64,000 nucleotides of DNA, from assembly GCA_947650365.1 (NCBI GenBank), contig OX393550.1:96080951-96144950 (forward strand), written 5' to 3'. Under the pieces are notes generated by a model. It did no database searches and was not told the DNA's origin. It saw only the letters and a list, made by a program, of their open reading frames with translations. The stretch comes from Chamaelirium japonicum (Eukaryota > Streptophyta > Magnoliopsida > Liliales > Melanthiaceae). Of this stretch, positions 26,804 to 37,786 are shown one piece after another. The number at the start of each line of letters is the position of its first letter. Positions within the stretch are counted from its first letter, which is position 1. The position numbers and the translations under genes are program-made.

Positions 26804-28498
26804 TTACCTGTTGTTGACGAACTCTTGAAGGTGACCCTCTCGCAATAAGTCTTCAAGATGGAACTTCAGCCGATAGTACCGGTCGGTGGAGTGGCCATGA
26901 CTTCGATGGAATTCGCAGTAGACCGTTTTGTCTGCTGTGAATTTGGAGTTTGGCTGAAGAGGATTGGGCCTTCGAAGATACTCGTCGTGTTGAATGCGGT
27001 CGAGTATCTGTTCGACCGACATATTCCACTCGGTGAAAGTGGTCTTCGTTGGAGATCGACGCCCGTCATTCTTTGATCGTTTGTTGGCCGGAGGGGCTGC
27101 TGCTTCAGCGTTGTGAGCCTTGGCAGCATACTTGGGAGCTTCTCTCTCCGCAGGTCTTCGTTTTGTTTCTCGCCCTTTCCGAGTGACTTGGTCATCTTCG
27201 ACCTCGATCTCTCTCTGGATTCGATCGAACATAGCACCCAGAGAAGGAGGGGGATTGCTGATGAAGTCGTTGTAGATGTGTAGATCGAAGCGGAGAGCAT
27301 TCTGGAAAGCCAACATGATGGCTTCATCATCCAGATGTCTTCCAGAGAGGGCAGCATGCTCGTTGCGAAACCTCCTAGTGAAACTTCGGAGAGTCTCGTC
27401 AGCACCCATCCTTAGTCGATAGAAAGAGTCGAGCTTCTTCTCAGGCTTCAGATTGAGCTGATAATGCTGCACGAAGAGTTTAGCCAAAATATCGAACTGG
27501 GTGATGGATCCAGCTCGAAGATTGTGATACCAGTCGAGTGACGGTTCATCGAGACTTCCTGCGAAGGTGCGGTAGAGCACGTTATTTTCTTCCTCGTGTG
27601 GTGTTAGAGCTTGCTTGAATGCGAGGATGTGGAGAGTAGGGTCTCCTCGTATACAGTTGAATTTGGGGAGGATAGGAGTTCTCCATCCCCTTGGAAATAT
27701 TGACTCGAAGAGGCTCCGATGTAGAGGCCCGGCAGAGGAATAGCCATCCTTACAACCATGTCCTCGACCTAGAGGGGGGTCAAGAGGCAAGATCGCAAGG
27801 TCTTGATCAGGCATTGAAGTATTTGCCGGTTGAAGTCGATGTCGGAGGTCTGATCCAAGCCCACGTTGAAGTGGAATGGAAGGGGAGACTCTACTCTTTG
27901 AAGGAGCGCCTTTCATTTGGTGCTTCCTTGCTATATTGAGCTTTGAAGGTGCCCTCTTGTCGCAGTTGCGGCCAGAAGACGATTGGGAAGACTCGTCGTC
28001 AAGGCGATCCCAAACACTCTGCTTCCAGGGGGCAGCAGAGGGAGTTGGGTCGCGTCGGATCCTCTCGAGGGCAGCAGTGCCCATTGACCTCCGTTGCTCA
28101 GAGTGAATTGAATGTCGAGGAAGATCAACCCTCTCACTTGTAGAGGGAATAGGTAGAGCGATCCCAGCCTCGGAAGCTGCTTTCTTCAGAGCATCCCTCT
28201 CAGCGGTGAGGGTGGCGTTTTGCTTTGCCAATTGGAGCAGTTGGAAGTCGACCGTAGAGATTTGGTAGGTCGATGGAGGGTCTTCAGCAGGAGTGGGGGC
28301 AGTTTGCCCAACCGATTGTCGTGCAGGATGGGCGATAGGTCGATCGACAGATCTCCCACTCCCTGAACGAACCCCCATCTCGGGGGCAGCAAGGGGCTGC
28401 CCAAAGTTGAGCCTTTGACTCATTGAACGAGTCTCAGGACGAGCTTGTTGTTGAGTGTTACTTCCTTCTGGTTGACCCTGGTGTTTTGTCCTCGCCAT
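26804..28498 (-). CDS. Tat-element gag (564 residues)
   Basis: The ATG at 28498, 163 bp after the LTR, opens MARTKHQGQPEGSN. The N-terminal third is low-complexity, Gln/Ser/Pro-rich. The retrotransposon gag core (about residues 260-420) includes FKQALTPHEEENNVLYRTFA, SLDWYHNL and LRSFTRRFRNEHAAL. The C-terminus has YCEFHRSHGHSTDRYYRL, the CxFHxxHGH zinc-binding-like tail typical of Tat gag. The frame ends at TAA near 26806. Downstream sequence in the same frame still resembles gag-pol linker, with further TAG and TAA codons before the protease, so this stop is probably a lesion in a once-continuous gag-pol frame. A capsid-like protein could still be made. Confidence 0.85.
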   Translation of the reverse strand: MARTKHQGQPEGSNTQQQARPETRSMSQRLNFGQPLAAPEMGVRSGSGRSVDRPIAHPARQSVGQTAPTPAEDPPSTYQISTVDFQLLQLAKQNATLTAERDALKKAASEAGIALPIPSTSERVDLPRHSIHSEQRRSMGTAALERIRRDPTPSAAPWKQSVWDRLDDESSQSSSGRNCDKRAPSKLNIARKHQMKGAPSKSRVSPSIPLQRGLGSDLRHRLQPANTSMPDQDLAILPLDPPLGRGHGCKDGYSSAGPLHRSLFESIFPRGWRTPILPKFNCIRGDPTLHILAFKQALTPHEEENNVLYRTFAGSLDEPSLDWYHNLRAGSITQFDILAKLFVQHYQLNLKPEKKLDSFYRLRMGADETLRSFTRRFRNEHAALSGRHLDDEAIMLAFQNALRFDLHIYNDFISNPPPSLGAMFDRIQREIEVEDDQVTRKGRETKRRPAEREAPKYAAKAHNAEAAAPPANKRSKNDGRRSPTKTTFTEWNMSVEQILDRIQHDEYLRRPNPLQPNSKFTADKTVYCEFHRSHGHSTDRYYRLKFHLEDLLREGHLQEFVNNR

Positions 28499-28641
28499 TC
28501 AGAGAGCGAAGGGTGCAACGAGAGTGCCGGCGTTCGATCAGTTGTCTGATCAACCGAGGAGGCGAGGAAGTTTGGCTATCAAGATTGGTTGTATGCTCAA
28601 CCGATCAAGTAGTAGCGGAGAGCTGGACTTTTTGCTCGGAT

Positions 28642-28660
28642 CCCATAGACGGCGCCAAAC
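28642..28660 (-). other. Primer-binding site of the Tat element
   Basis: Immediately after the 5' LTR the minus strand reads GTTTGGCGCCGTCTATGGG. TGGCGCC is the usual primer-binding core of plant gypsy elements. I do not assign the tRNA. Confidence 0.65.
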
Positions 28661-29079
28661 TGTGGGGGAAAATCTTCGTGCCGACCCGAAGACCTCGCCT
28701 CACCAGTCAATTGGAATTGAAGTTGACGTCGAAGATCGTTGGTCGATCTGTTGATCGAAGTTGAAGTTTTTGATATGTAAACAGAGAGATGCAATCAGAG
28801 AGAGAGTTTGACACGAGAAGTGATCTCGGAGTTCAGCCGAAGCCTACGTCTCCGTGCTATAGGGTGCAACCCGAATTCACTAACACTTTTCTCAAAGTAA
28901 CCTCGACAGGCCGAGTGCTACTGAAGCCTTCTTGATCTCTTCACAGACAAGAAGATGATCAAGTAGAGGTGAAGGGTGAGAAGATAGAAATTCCAGAGCT
29001 CTGGTTCTAAAAATCAGATCTCAGAGTGGAAAATGGATTTCGGATCTTAGATTCGATCCTTTTACATTCGAAGGCTCTG

Positions 29080-29089
29080 CTATTTATAG
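29080..29089 (-). promoter_or_regulatory. TATA box of the Tat LTR
   Basis: CTATAAATAG on the minus strand, directly downstream of the U3 minisatellite. It is repeated in the 3' LTR at 16818-16827. Confidence 0.6.
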
Positions 29090-29199
29090 AATTTTCTGGT
29101 GGTAAAAGGCGGTTTCTGCTGCAGCATCTGGGGATCCTCCAGGTAAAGCTGGCGGGCCTCGCTACCGTCTTCTGGGGGATTCCACAGGTTCTTGGTCCC

Positions 29200-29540
29200 A
29201 CCAGGCAGGGCTGGTGGGTCCCGCGATTGTCCTCATAGGCCCACTAGGCAGGGCCGGTGGGTTCCGCGGTGGTCCTCGTGGGCCCACCAGGCAGGGCCGG
29301 TGGGTCCCGCGGTAGTCCTCGTGGGCCCACCAGGCAGGGCCGGTGGGTCCCGCGGTGGTCCTCGTGGGCCCACCAGGCAGGGCCGGTGGGTCCCGCGGTA
29401 GTCCTCGTGGGCCCACCAGGCAGGGCCGGTGGGTCCCGCGGTAGTCCTCGCGGGCCCACCAGGCAGGGCTAGTGGGTCCCGCGGTAGTCCTCGTGGGCCC
29501 ACCAGGCAGGGCCGGTGGGTCCCGCGGTAGTCGTTAATCT
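29200..29540. repeat. 43-bp GC-rich minisatellite in the U3 of the 5' LTR
   Basis: About eight copies of a unit containing GGGCCCACCAGGCAGGGCCG and GTGGGTCCCGCGGTAGTCCT. The same array is in the 3' LTR (about 16940-17275). Glycine/proline-rich open frames over it on both strands are repeat artefacts. Confidence 0.9.
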
Positions 29541-29567
29541 TCTGCTAAAATTTGCACCCACAACATC

Positions 29568-31587
29568 TAAGGCTTGGACACATAGCCTCAGACAGGATTC
29601 ACAGGTTGGTTAAGGTAGGACTCTTAAGTCCAAATGTTTCAGAAAGCCTACCGACGTGTGAGTCTTGCCTGGAAGGCAAGATGACTAAAAGGTCTTTCCG
29701 AGCCAAAGGTAGCAGATCTAAGGAGGTATTGGAGTTGGTACACACTGATGTATGTGGGCCCATAAGTGTCCATGCCATAGGAGGCTTCGAGTATTTCATC
29801 ACCTTCACGGATGATCACTCGAGGTTTGGATACATATACCTAATGCGGCGGAAGTCTGAATCCTTTGATGAGTTCAAGGAGTTCAGAGCTGAAGCAGAAA
29901 AGCAGACGGGTAGAAGTATCAAGTCTCTTCGATCGGATCGAGGAGGCGAATACCTATCGGATGAATTTATTGGGTACCTGCGTGAGCATGGGATTGTATC
30001 CCAGTTGACTGCACCAGGGACACCACAACAGAACGGTGTATCTAAGAGGAGAAACCAAACTTTGTTAGACATGGTTCGGACTATGATGAGTTATGCAACA
30101 TTGCCACCTAGTTTTTGGGGATATACCCTAGAGACGGCAGCATATACTTTGAACTTTGTTCCATCAAAGTCAGTACCCCTAACTCCTTGGGAGCAGTGGT
30201 TAAAGCGAAAGCCAAGCCTACATCACTTTAGGATTTGGGGTTGTCCAGCACATGTGCGGAAGGACAAGCGAGATATGATGGAGTCAAAAACTAAGGTATG
30301 TCTGTTCGTTGGGTATCCAAAAGGGACAAAGGGTGGTTTATTTTATGATCCTGAGGATAGAAAGGTTGTCGTCTCGACGAACGCCGTATTCCTGGAGCAG
30401 GATTATTTAATAGACCATAAGCCCACCAGTAAAGTAGTTCCTGAAGAATTGCTTGGTACTTATGGGAGTACGCAGACAGAAAACGTAGTGGGAGCCGATA
30501 CCACTAAGATTAACGGTATTATAGAATCGACTCCTATGGAACCATCGCAGGTTCGTCGCAGTGGGAGGACCACAAGTGCTCCTGATAGATACATTAGAGA
30601 AGCTTTTATGGTTGATCCAGAGTTTCAGGAGAATGATCCTCTGAACTATGACGAAGCGATGGTATCCACTGACCATGCAGCATGGCAGGAAGCCATGGAG
30701 GCAAAACTGACATCGATGTCCCAAAATTCGGTCTGGACACTTGTAACACCACCTCATAACATTAAACCTGTTGGGTGTAAGTGGGTGTACAAAAGGAAAA
30801 AAGGCCCGGATGGTACCGTTGAGACTTACAAAGCTAGACTAGTCGCTAAGGGTTATACCCAGCGAGAAGGGATAGACTATGACGAAACCTTTTCACCAGT
30901 GGCTATACTTAAGTCTATCCGGATCCTCTTGTCCCTTACAGCCCATTATGATTGGGAGATCTGGCAAATGGACGTCAAGACCGCATTCCTCAACGGGGAT
31001 TTGGAAGAAGACAACTACATGTCTCAGCCTCCAGGCTTTGTCGCAAAAGGTTAGGAAGGTCTGGTGTGCAAATTGCAAAGGTCCATTTATGGACTGAAGC
31101 AAGCATCCAGAAGTTGGAACATGCGTTTTGATCAGGCTATCCAGTCTTATGGATTTGAACAGAACATGGATGAACCATGTGTTTATAAAAGGAGCGATAA
31201 GACTGCAGTAGTTTTTCTAGTGCATTACGTGGACGATATCCTGCTCATCAGAAACGATGTTGGAACGTTGTCTACAGTGAACGTGTGGTTATCCTCTCAA
31301 TTTGACATGAAATACCTGGGTGAAGCGAGTTATGTTCTGGGGATCAAGGTAACTCGAGATCGCCAGAACAAGATTCTCTCGCTGTCACAGTCAGCTTACA
31401 TAGATACTATCTTGGTCAGATTCAGTATGCATAACTCCAAGAAGGGACTGGTTCCATTCAGACATGGAATGAAGTTGTCCAAGGATCAGGGTCCTAAGAC
31501 TTCTGAGGAGAGGGCAGAGATACAGAAGATACCTTATGCTTCGGCAGTAGGGAGTCTGATGTATGCCATGCAGTGCACGAGACCAGA
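29568..31587 (+). pseudogene. copia integrase and reverse transcriptase (second segment of split polyprotein)
   Basis: Continues the gag-pol frame after the gypsy element. The integrase HHCC finger (HLRLGHI ... CESCLEGK) is followed by the rve core with DVCGP and SDRGGEY. The third catalytic residue, normally Glu in NGVxERRN, is Lys here (NGVSKRRN), consistent with one G-to-A change. The reverse transcriptase begins near 30760 ([15 protein letters not shown]) and has [10 protein letters not shown] and the catalytic HYVDDILLI near 31230. A TAG at 31052 lies between PPGFVAKG and EGLVCKLQRSIYG. The segment ends inside CTRPDI, where the CACTA element inserted. Confidence 0.9.
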
Positions 31588-32330
31588 CACTACAAGAAAT
31601 AGAATCTTTACCGACGGACATTATTATCACCGTCGGTAATAATACACTTTTTATCGACGGTGACTATAATATCCGTCGGTATTATAACTTCAATTTTTTA
31701 AATTTTTTTTGCACATTTATTACCGACGGTCAAATAGTATTCGTCGGTAAAATGATTTATACCGACGGTACATATATCTCCGTCAGTAATATACTTTATA
31801 CCGACGGCTAAATAAAGACCGTCGGTAAAATGTCACGACGAAACTCAGGGTAAAAACCGAGTCTCTGGAAAAAAAAAGGCACCCTGTGTTTCATCGTGAT
31901 ATTGTACCGACGGACATTATATTTCCGTCGGTATAACTAATTTTATCGACAGAAATAATATGTCCGTCGGCACAATACCGACGGTAATTAAATATCCGTC
32001 GGTAAAATTGTCCCGACGAAACTCAGGGTAAAAACCGAGCCTCTGGAAAAAAATGGAACCCTGAGTTTCGTCGGCGATTTTTACCGACGGACGTTATATT
32101 TCCGTCGGTATAACTAATTATACCGACGGAAATTATATGGCCGTCGGCACGATACCGACGGTAATTAAATATCCGTTGGTAAAATGTCATGACGAAACTC
32201 AGGGTGAAAACCGAGCCTCTGGAAAAAAATAGAACCCTGAGTTTCGTCGTTGATTTGTACCGACGAAAATTATACTACCGTCGGTATAAAGTAATTATAC
32301 CGACGGAACGTATAAGTTCCGTCGGTAAAA
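31588..32330. repeat. 5' terminal and subterminal repeats of the CACTA element
   Basis: Many direct and inverted copies of TACCGACGG and CCGTCGGTA lie 20-40 bp apart. A larger unit of about 180 bp (start TGTCACGACGAAACTCAGGG near 31829, 32010 and 32189) repeats three times. Such subterminal motifs are the binding sites of the element's own DNA-binding protein in En/Spm. Confidence 0.9.
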
Positions 32331-32651
32331 ACCCTTCTAATATACACCGCAGCCACCCGTTTCTTTTTGTGTTTCGACCGAACTCCTCCGGCGCCCCTCT
32401 CAATCTCTCTCTCTCTCTCTCTCACCGACCCGACCCGTCCGGTGACCCCGTCCCCCTCCGGTAGCCCCGCGATCCCCTCCGGCCACCCATCCCCCTCCCG
32501 GCCACCCATTCCCCTCCCGACCTCCGCCCCTCCCCGGCCACCCATCCCCCTCCCGACCTCCGCCCCTCCCCGGCCTCCCGGCCCTCTCTCTCTCTCTCTC
32601 TCTCTCTCTCTATTTCCTCTCCCCCTCCCCGGCCTCCCTATCTAGCCCTAG

Positions 32652-32708
<57 letters not shown>

Positions 32709-33945
32709 CCTCCCCTCACCTCTCTCTCCCTCTCGATCTAAACCCCCCCTCCGGCCGGCCACCCATCCCCTCCCTTGCACCTCCGGCCACCCCTCCCCTT
32801 TCTCACGCCACCGACTGCGACACCAGTGCTTCTCCTCCTTCTCGAGGCCTGCCGACCATCGCTGGTGAGCTCCTCCTCCTCCTCCCTTTCCCCCTTAGGT
32901 TAATTTGTTCCAAATTGCATACTAAAGTTTGAAATGTTATCTTATCAAAATTGCATACTAATTTTGTCATCTACTGAATTCCCTTATGAAAATTGCATAC
33001 TTATTTGATAATTTTTATCTTATCAAAACTGAATTGAATGGGGGGAATCGAATGGGAATGTATCCATTCATGCGATTCATTCATATGAGTTATTATTATA
33101 CGATTCATATGAGTTATTCCAATTCATTCATATGAGTAATTTTTATCTTATCAAAACTGGTTAATTCCCTCATTTGGTAATTTTTACACTGTTTTAAAAC
33201 TCACCGAGTCGACTTGAAACTCGGCCGAGTCGACTCAACTCGGCTGAGTTTCGATCCGACTCGGTCCAAAACTCGAGTTTCGATCCGACTCGGCTGAGTT
33301 TCGATCCGACTCGAGTTTTGTCGGGTTTTAGCCGAGTTGTCGAGTCTACTCGACTCATTAAGGTTTCGAGTCGAGTCGAGTTTTCGTGTTTTAAAACATT
33401 GATTTTTATCCTATCAAAACTGAATTGAATAGGGGAATGGGGGGCAAAATGTAGTTTTTAGACTAGGGTGAGCATCGGTTTTATCGGTCAGTTTCGGTGT
33501 GGGTTTTGTCGGTTATATTTTTTTCGGTTTACAAAAAATCAAAACCGAAACCGAAACCGAAACCGAAACCGAAATGGTCGGTTTTTGTCGGTTCGGTGTG
33601 ATATGAGGTATGCTAAAGCCATAAATCTACTCGAGCGACAGAGAGAACTGTCAGACCCCAAGTGTTTACTTGATGACGCTCCCTGACTTATTGACTTACT
33701 GTCGCATAACTTTGGTGCTATGCCTAGCATTCGAACTATCAGCAGTTCAAATGCTGGCCACCAACCCTAGGTTTACTATGTGACTAGTCTACTCATCATA
33801 ATACATCCATCCATTAGGGATATGGATAGCCTGTAGAAGTTTTGGTTCGGTGTTCCATACCCGGGAACCGAAACCAAAATTGTGCGGAGTCTTATAACAT
33901 TGTTTGAAATTATATGTCAGGTGTTGTATAGCCAGATAGACGAAG
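32331..33945 (+). other. 5' non-coding region of the CACTA element with simple repeats
   Basis: Pyrimidine tracts (CT)n near 32400-32430, 32585-32612 and 32655-32705 lie in C-rich sequence. An array of ACTCGGCCGAGT-like and CGAGTC repeats follows at 33190-33385, then a run of AACCGA units near 33540-33575. A GATGAGCTCC-like exon end followed by AT-rich sequence near 32870 could be a 5' UTR exon, but I cannot support it further. Confidence 0.5.
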
Positions 33946-36900
33946 ATGTCTTCGATCGATAAGAGTTGGATGCGTAATTCGAATCGCATGAGCCAATAGT
34001 ACAGAGAAGGAGTCAGGAAATTTCTAGATTTTGCATTTGAGCGTCTTGCACCGCTTGATGGAAAAATTATGTGTCCCTGTATAGACTGCGGAAGGGTGAT
34101 TAGGAAGGTTCGAGAGGAATGTGAGGTTGATCTGGTAATGCGTGGCATTGACATTAGCTATACCCGTTGGTTCTCGCACGGTGAGGAGCTAGATGCAGTC
34201 CCCATGGCAGCTCGCGGTGAAACTTCAAACACAGTGATCGCTGATGATAATATTAATACAGATGATGACGATGACATGCAGGGTATGATACATGATTTGC
34301 AAGGTGGAATAGGCATGGAAACACCGTCAGGTGATCAGCCCAATATCGAAGTGAACAAGTTCTACAGATTGCTTAAAGATGCCGAACAACCTATACCCGG
34401 GGTGTGAGAAGTTTTCAAAACTCTCTTTCACTGTAAAGCTTCTTCATTTGAAGTGCCTCAATGGTTGGAGTAATAAGTCATTTAATATATTGGTAGAGTT
34501 GCTGAAAGAGGCTTTTCCTATGGGTGAGACAGTACCGAAATCATTCTACGAGGCGAAGAAGACAATTAAAGATCTCGGTCTGGGTTATGAGAAAATTGAT
34601 GCATGCGTGAACGATTGTATGTTGTACCGGAAAGAGTACGAACATGCGCGGTCATGCCACATATGCGGAGCAACGAGATATAAAGAGACGGATGCCGAGT
34701 CTAGTACCAGTCGAAGGAAGAAAAATGTATCTGCAAAGGTTCTCCTATACTTCCCGCTTAGGGACAGGCTTCAGAGGTTGTTTATGTCATCGAAGACTGC
34801 TGAGCACATGAGGTGGCACGCATGAGAACGTACAGATGACGGGATTATGAGACATCCGGCTGACTCTCTGACGTGAAAAGATTTTGATCATACCTATCCT
34901 GAATTCGCATGTGAAGTTCGCAACGTCAGGTTAGGGCTTGCTAGCGATGGCTTTAATCCCTTTGGGAATATGAGTGTGTCGTGCAGCATTTGGCCAGTTG
35001 TCCTAGTTCCATACAATTTGCCTCCCTGGATGTGCTTAAAAAAGCCATACACAATGCTCTCCTTGCTCATTCCCGGACCCAGGTCGCCTGGTAATGATAT
35101 TGACGTTTACTTGCAGCCGTTGATTGAGGAGTTGAACGAGTTATGGGAAGTTGGGGCCGATACGTATGATGCCTCGTTGCGCCAGAATTTTCGGATGCAT
35201 GCGGCACTTCTATGGACCATCAACAATTTTTCTGCATATGCCAACTTATCCGGGTGGAGTACTAAAGGAAAATTGGCGTGCCCTACATGCAATAAGGAGA
35301 CAGATTCATTACGGTTGAAGAACGGAGGCAAGTTCTGTTATATGGGCCATCGAAGATTCCTTGTTGACGGCCATAAATGAAGGCAGAACAAAATAGCTTT
35401 TAACAGCAAGAAGAAACTTGCAAAGGCCCCGGAGCAGCTTTCGGGGGTAGAAGTCTTGTGCGAATTGGATCAGCTTGATACCGTGGCACTTAGGAAAGGT
35501 AAAAAGAAAAGAACGCATGAAGATTCTACGCGTGAGCATAACTGGAAGAAGAAGAGTATTTTCTTTAAACTACCGTACTGGAGCAGCCTACTCTTGCGGC
35601 ATAACTTGGATGTCATGCATATCGAGAAAAATGTGTGTGATAACATTATAGGAACACTGCTGAATCTCGACGGTAAGACGAAGGATAATCTTAAATCTCG
35701 TCTCGATCTTAAGGAGTTGGGCATCCAAAAATCACTTCATCCCCAAGAGATTGGGGATAAGTATGTGTTTCCAGTTGCATGCTACACCATGAGCTCACAG
35801 CAAAAGGCAGCCTTATGTGCATTCCTACGGTCTGTGAAAACACCAGACGGTTATTCTTCGAATATCGCACGATGCGTGCAAGAGAACGGCCGAAAGTTGT
35901 CTGGATTAAAGAGCCACGATTGTCATGTTCTTATGCAGCGATTGTTATCTCTTGCTATATGTAGGAATTTAACCGAACAGGTGTCCGGTCCGTTAATTGA
36001 GCTCAGCACTTTTTTCAGACAGTTGTGCTCGAAGGTACTTAGAGTGGACCAACTTGAACAGATGGAGAGGGATATTGCGCTCATATTGTGCATGCTAGAG
36101 ATGATATTTCCACCTTCCTTCTTTGATGTCATGGTGCATTTGATCGTTCACTTGGCAAATGAGGCCAAACTCGGCGGCCCAGTTCATTACCGCTGGATGT
36201 ATTTTATCGAGAGGTAATCGTCTCGTCTCATTCGCACAATGTATTTGATCGTTCTTGATATATTCATCCAAATATTTTTTTCTCAAATTAGGTACTTGTG
36301 AACATTGAAATCATATGTTCGTAATAAAAGTCGTCCGGAGGGATCAATTGCTGAAGGATACCTAGCAGAAGAATGTCTAACATTCTGCTCAAGATACCTA
36401 CATGGTATAGACACGCGATTCAATCAACTTAAGCGGAACTATGACGGTGGTCCAATAGACTTCGATGGGGGTCTGTCTATATTTGCCGAAATGGGTAGAC
36501 CTGTAGGAGGAGGCAAAACCCGTCGATTGTCTGTAGATGAGATTCAACAGGCACATATATATGTGTTGCGCCAATGTGATGAAGTGTGGCCATTCATTGA
36601 GTAAGCATTTTACGATCATTTACTCATTCTTTCAGTCCATTCATTAAGTATATGTGCTAATTATAATCTAATTCATAACCTATAAAACAGGAAGCATAAA
36701 GCCATCATTAATAATCGGGGTACTCGAAATGCTCCCCAAATTCATGATCGTGAATTCCCATCGTGGTTCGAGAAACACGTAAGTATTCACATCATTACTG
36801 AATTTCATTGACATCCATTACCGAACAATAATTATGTGTTCATATCATAAATGTCATGTGGTTATTATAGACACAAGAGCTGCACGACAACCACGATCCG

Positions 36901-37545
36901 CTGATGAATGAGGATCTCTGGCGCTTATCTTGTAGTCCTTTGCAAGACGCAATATCGTACGATGGTTATATCGTGAACGGTTATAGATTTCGGACGAAAG
37001 ATAGTGAAAAATCACGAAGAACCCAAAATAGTGGGGTTATCGTCAACGGTGAGCAAGAAGAATTAGAAAATATCGACTTCTACGGTGTCCTCAACGAGAT
37101 TCTCGAGATTAAATTCCTTGGCCAAAATCGGATCGTATTATTCAAATGCGATTGGTATGATGTTAATAATTGCGGGACTGGTTATAATATTGACAAATAC
37201 GGTTTTATCAGCATCAACACTGGCAAGAGATTGAATACCCAATATGAAGATCTATTCATTCTTGCCTCTCAAGCGCAACAGATGTTTTATGCACCGGATA
37301 ATGCCTCTCCAGGTTGGCAAATTGTAGTCAGGTCACCACCCAGAGATTTTTATGACATGGGAGACAAGGATGCGGGGGTCGTCGATGATGATTTGGATGC
37401 ATACCAGAATGATGAGATAATCATTGTCGACGCAGTGCACAACGAAAATGAAGATGTCGATAATATAAACTGGACAGTGAATGCAGATCAAATGATAGAA
37501 GAGGGATGCGATGAGAGTGACAAAGATGAGACAGAAAATGACTAG
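33946..37545 (+). pseudogene. CACTA transposase, TNP2 family (four exons, broken)
   Basis: Exons 33946-36213, 36292-36600, 36691-36778 and 36871-37545 have GT-AG junctions in compatible phase. The order is that of plant CACTA transposases: a transposase-associated domain (MCPCIDCGRV region, residues ~1-80), TNP2 core (KTAEHMRWHA ... YANLSGWSTKGKLACPTC, LRHNLDVMHIEKNVCDNIIG), DUF4218-type region (GGPVHYRWMYFIER), and DUF4216-type C-terminus (IKFLGQNRIVLFKCDWYDV) with an acidic tail. Lesions are TAG at 33994, a one-base deletion near 34391, TGA near 34823, 34874 and 35378, and TGA near 36298 in exon 2. It would normally cut and join the element ends; this copy cannot. Confidence 0.88.
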
Positions 37546-37552
37546 ACCATAT

Positions 37553-37785
37553 GTAAATCAAATTGTTTCATATTTAAATCAAATTGTTTCATATATAAAT
37601 CATATTGTTTCATATGTATATTATATTAATTTATATTATTTCATATGTAAATCATACCGTTTCATATGTAAATCAAACTGTTTCATATTATTTCATAAAT
37701 CATACTGTTTCATATGTAAATCAAATTGTTTCATATTGTTTCATATGTAAATCTTACTGTTTCATATGTAAATTAAACTATTTCA
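37553..37785. repeat. AT-rich ~21-bp minisatellite between the two CACTA genes
   Basis: About ten variants of TTTCATATGTAAATCAAACTG. An identical-looking array is in the duplicated copy at 47934-48166. Open frames here are artefacts. Confidence 0.85.
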
Positions 37786-37786
37786 G

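Larger units (their letters stand above)
16399..29562 (-). mobile_element. Ty3/gypsy LTR retrotransposon of the Tat clade, with antisense extra gene
   Basis: 902-bp LTRs at 16399-17300 and 28661-29562 are flanked by the target duplication ACATC (16394-16398 and 29563-29567). The element reads on the minus strand: 5' LTR, primer-binding site, gag, protease, RT, a second archaeal-type RNase H, integrase, then a 5.3-kb 3' region. That region carries an antisense spliced gene and a tandem repeat array. Dual RNase H, an extra antisense ORF and 3' tandem repeats are known traits of Tat elements (Retand, Grande, Ogre relatives). The LTRs differ at about 1 of the first 220 positions, so insertion is much more recent than that of the copia host. 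Confidence 0.93.
28661..29562 (-). repeat. 5' LTR of the Tat element
   Basis: Read on the minus strand it starts TGTGGGTGCAAATTT and ends TTTTCCCCCACA. Its U3 carries the 43-bp minisatellite (29200-29540), and the TATA box is at 29080-29089. Confidence 0.93.

Noticed and set aside
26795..26812. CAG|GTAAGA at the gag stop as an Ogre-type intron donor between gag and protease
   Set aside because: The sequence after it still reads as gag-pol in the same frame apart from stops, and the best acceptor I found (near 26533) would not restore the protease frame.
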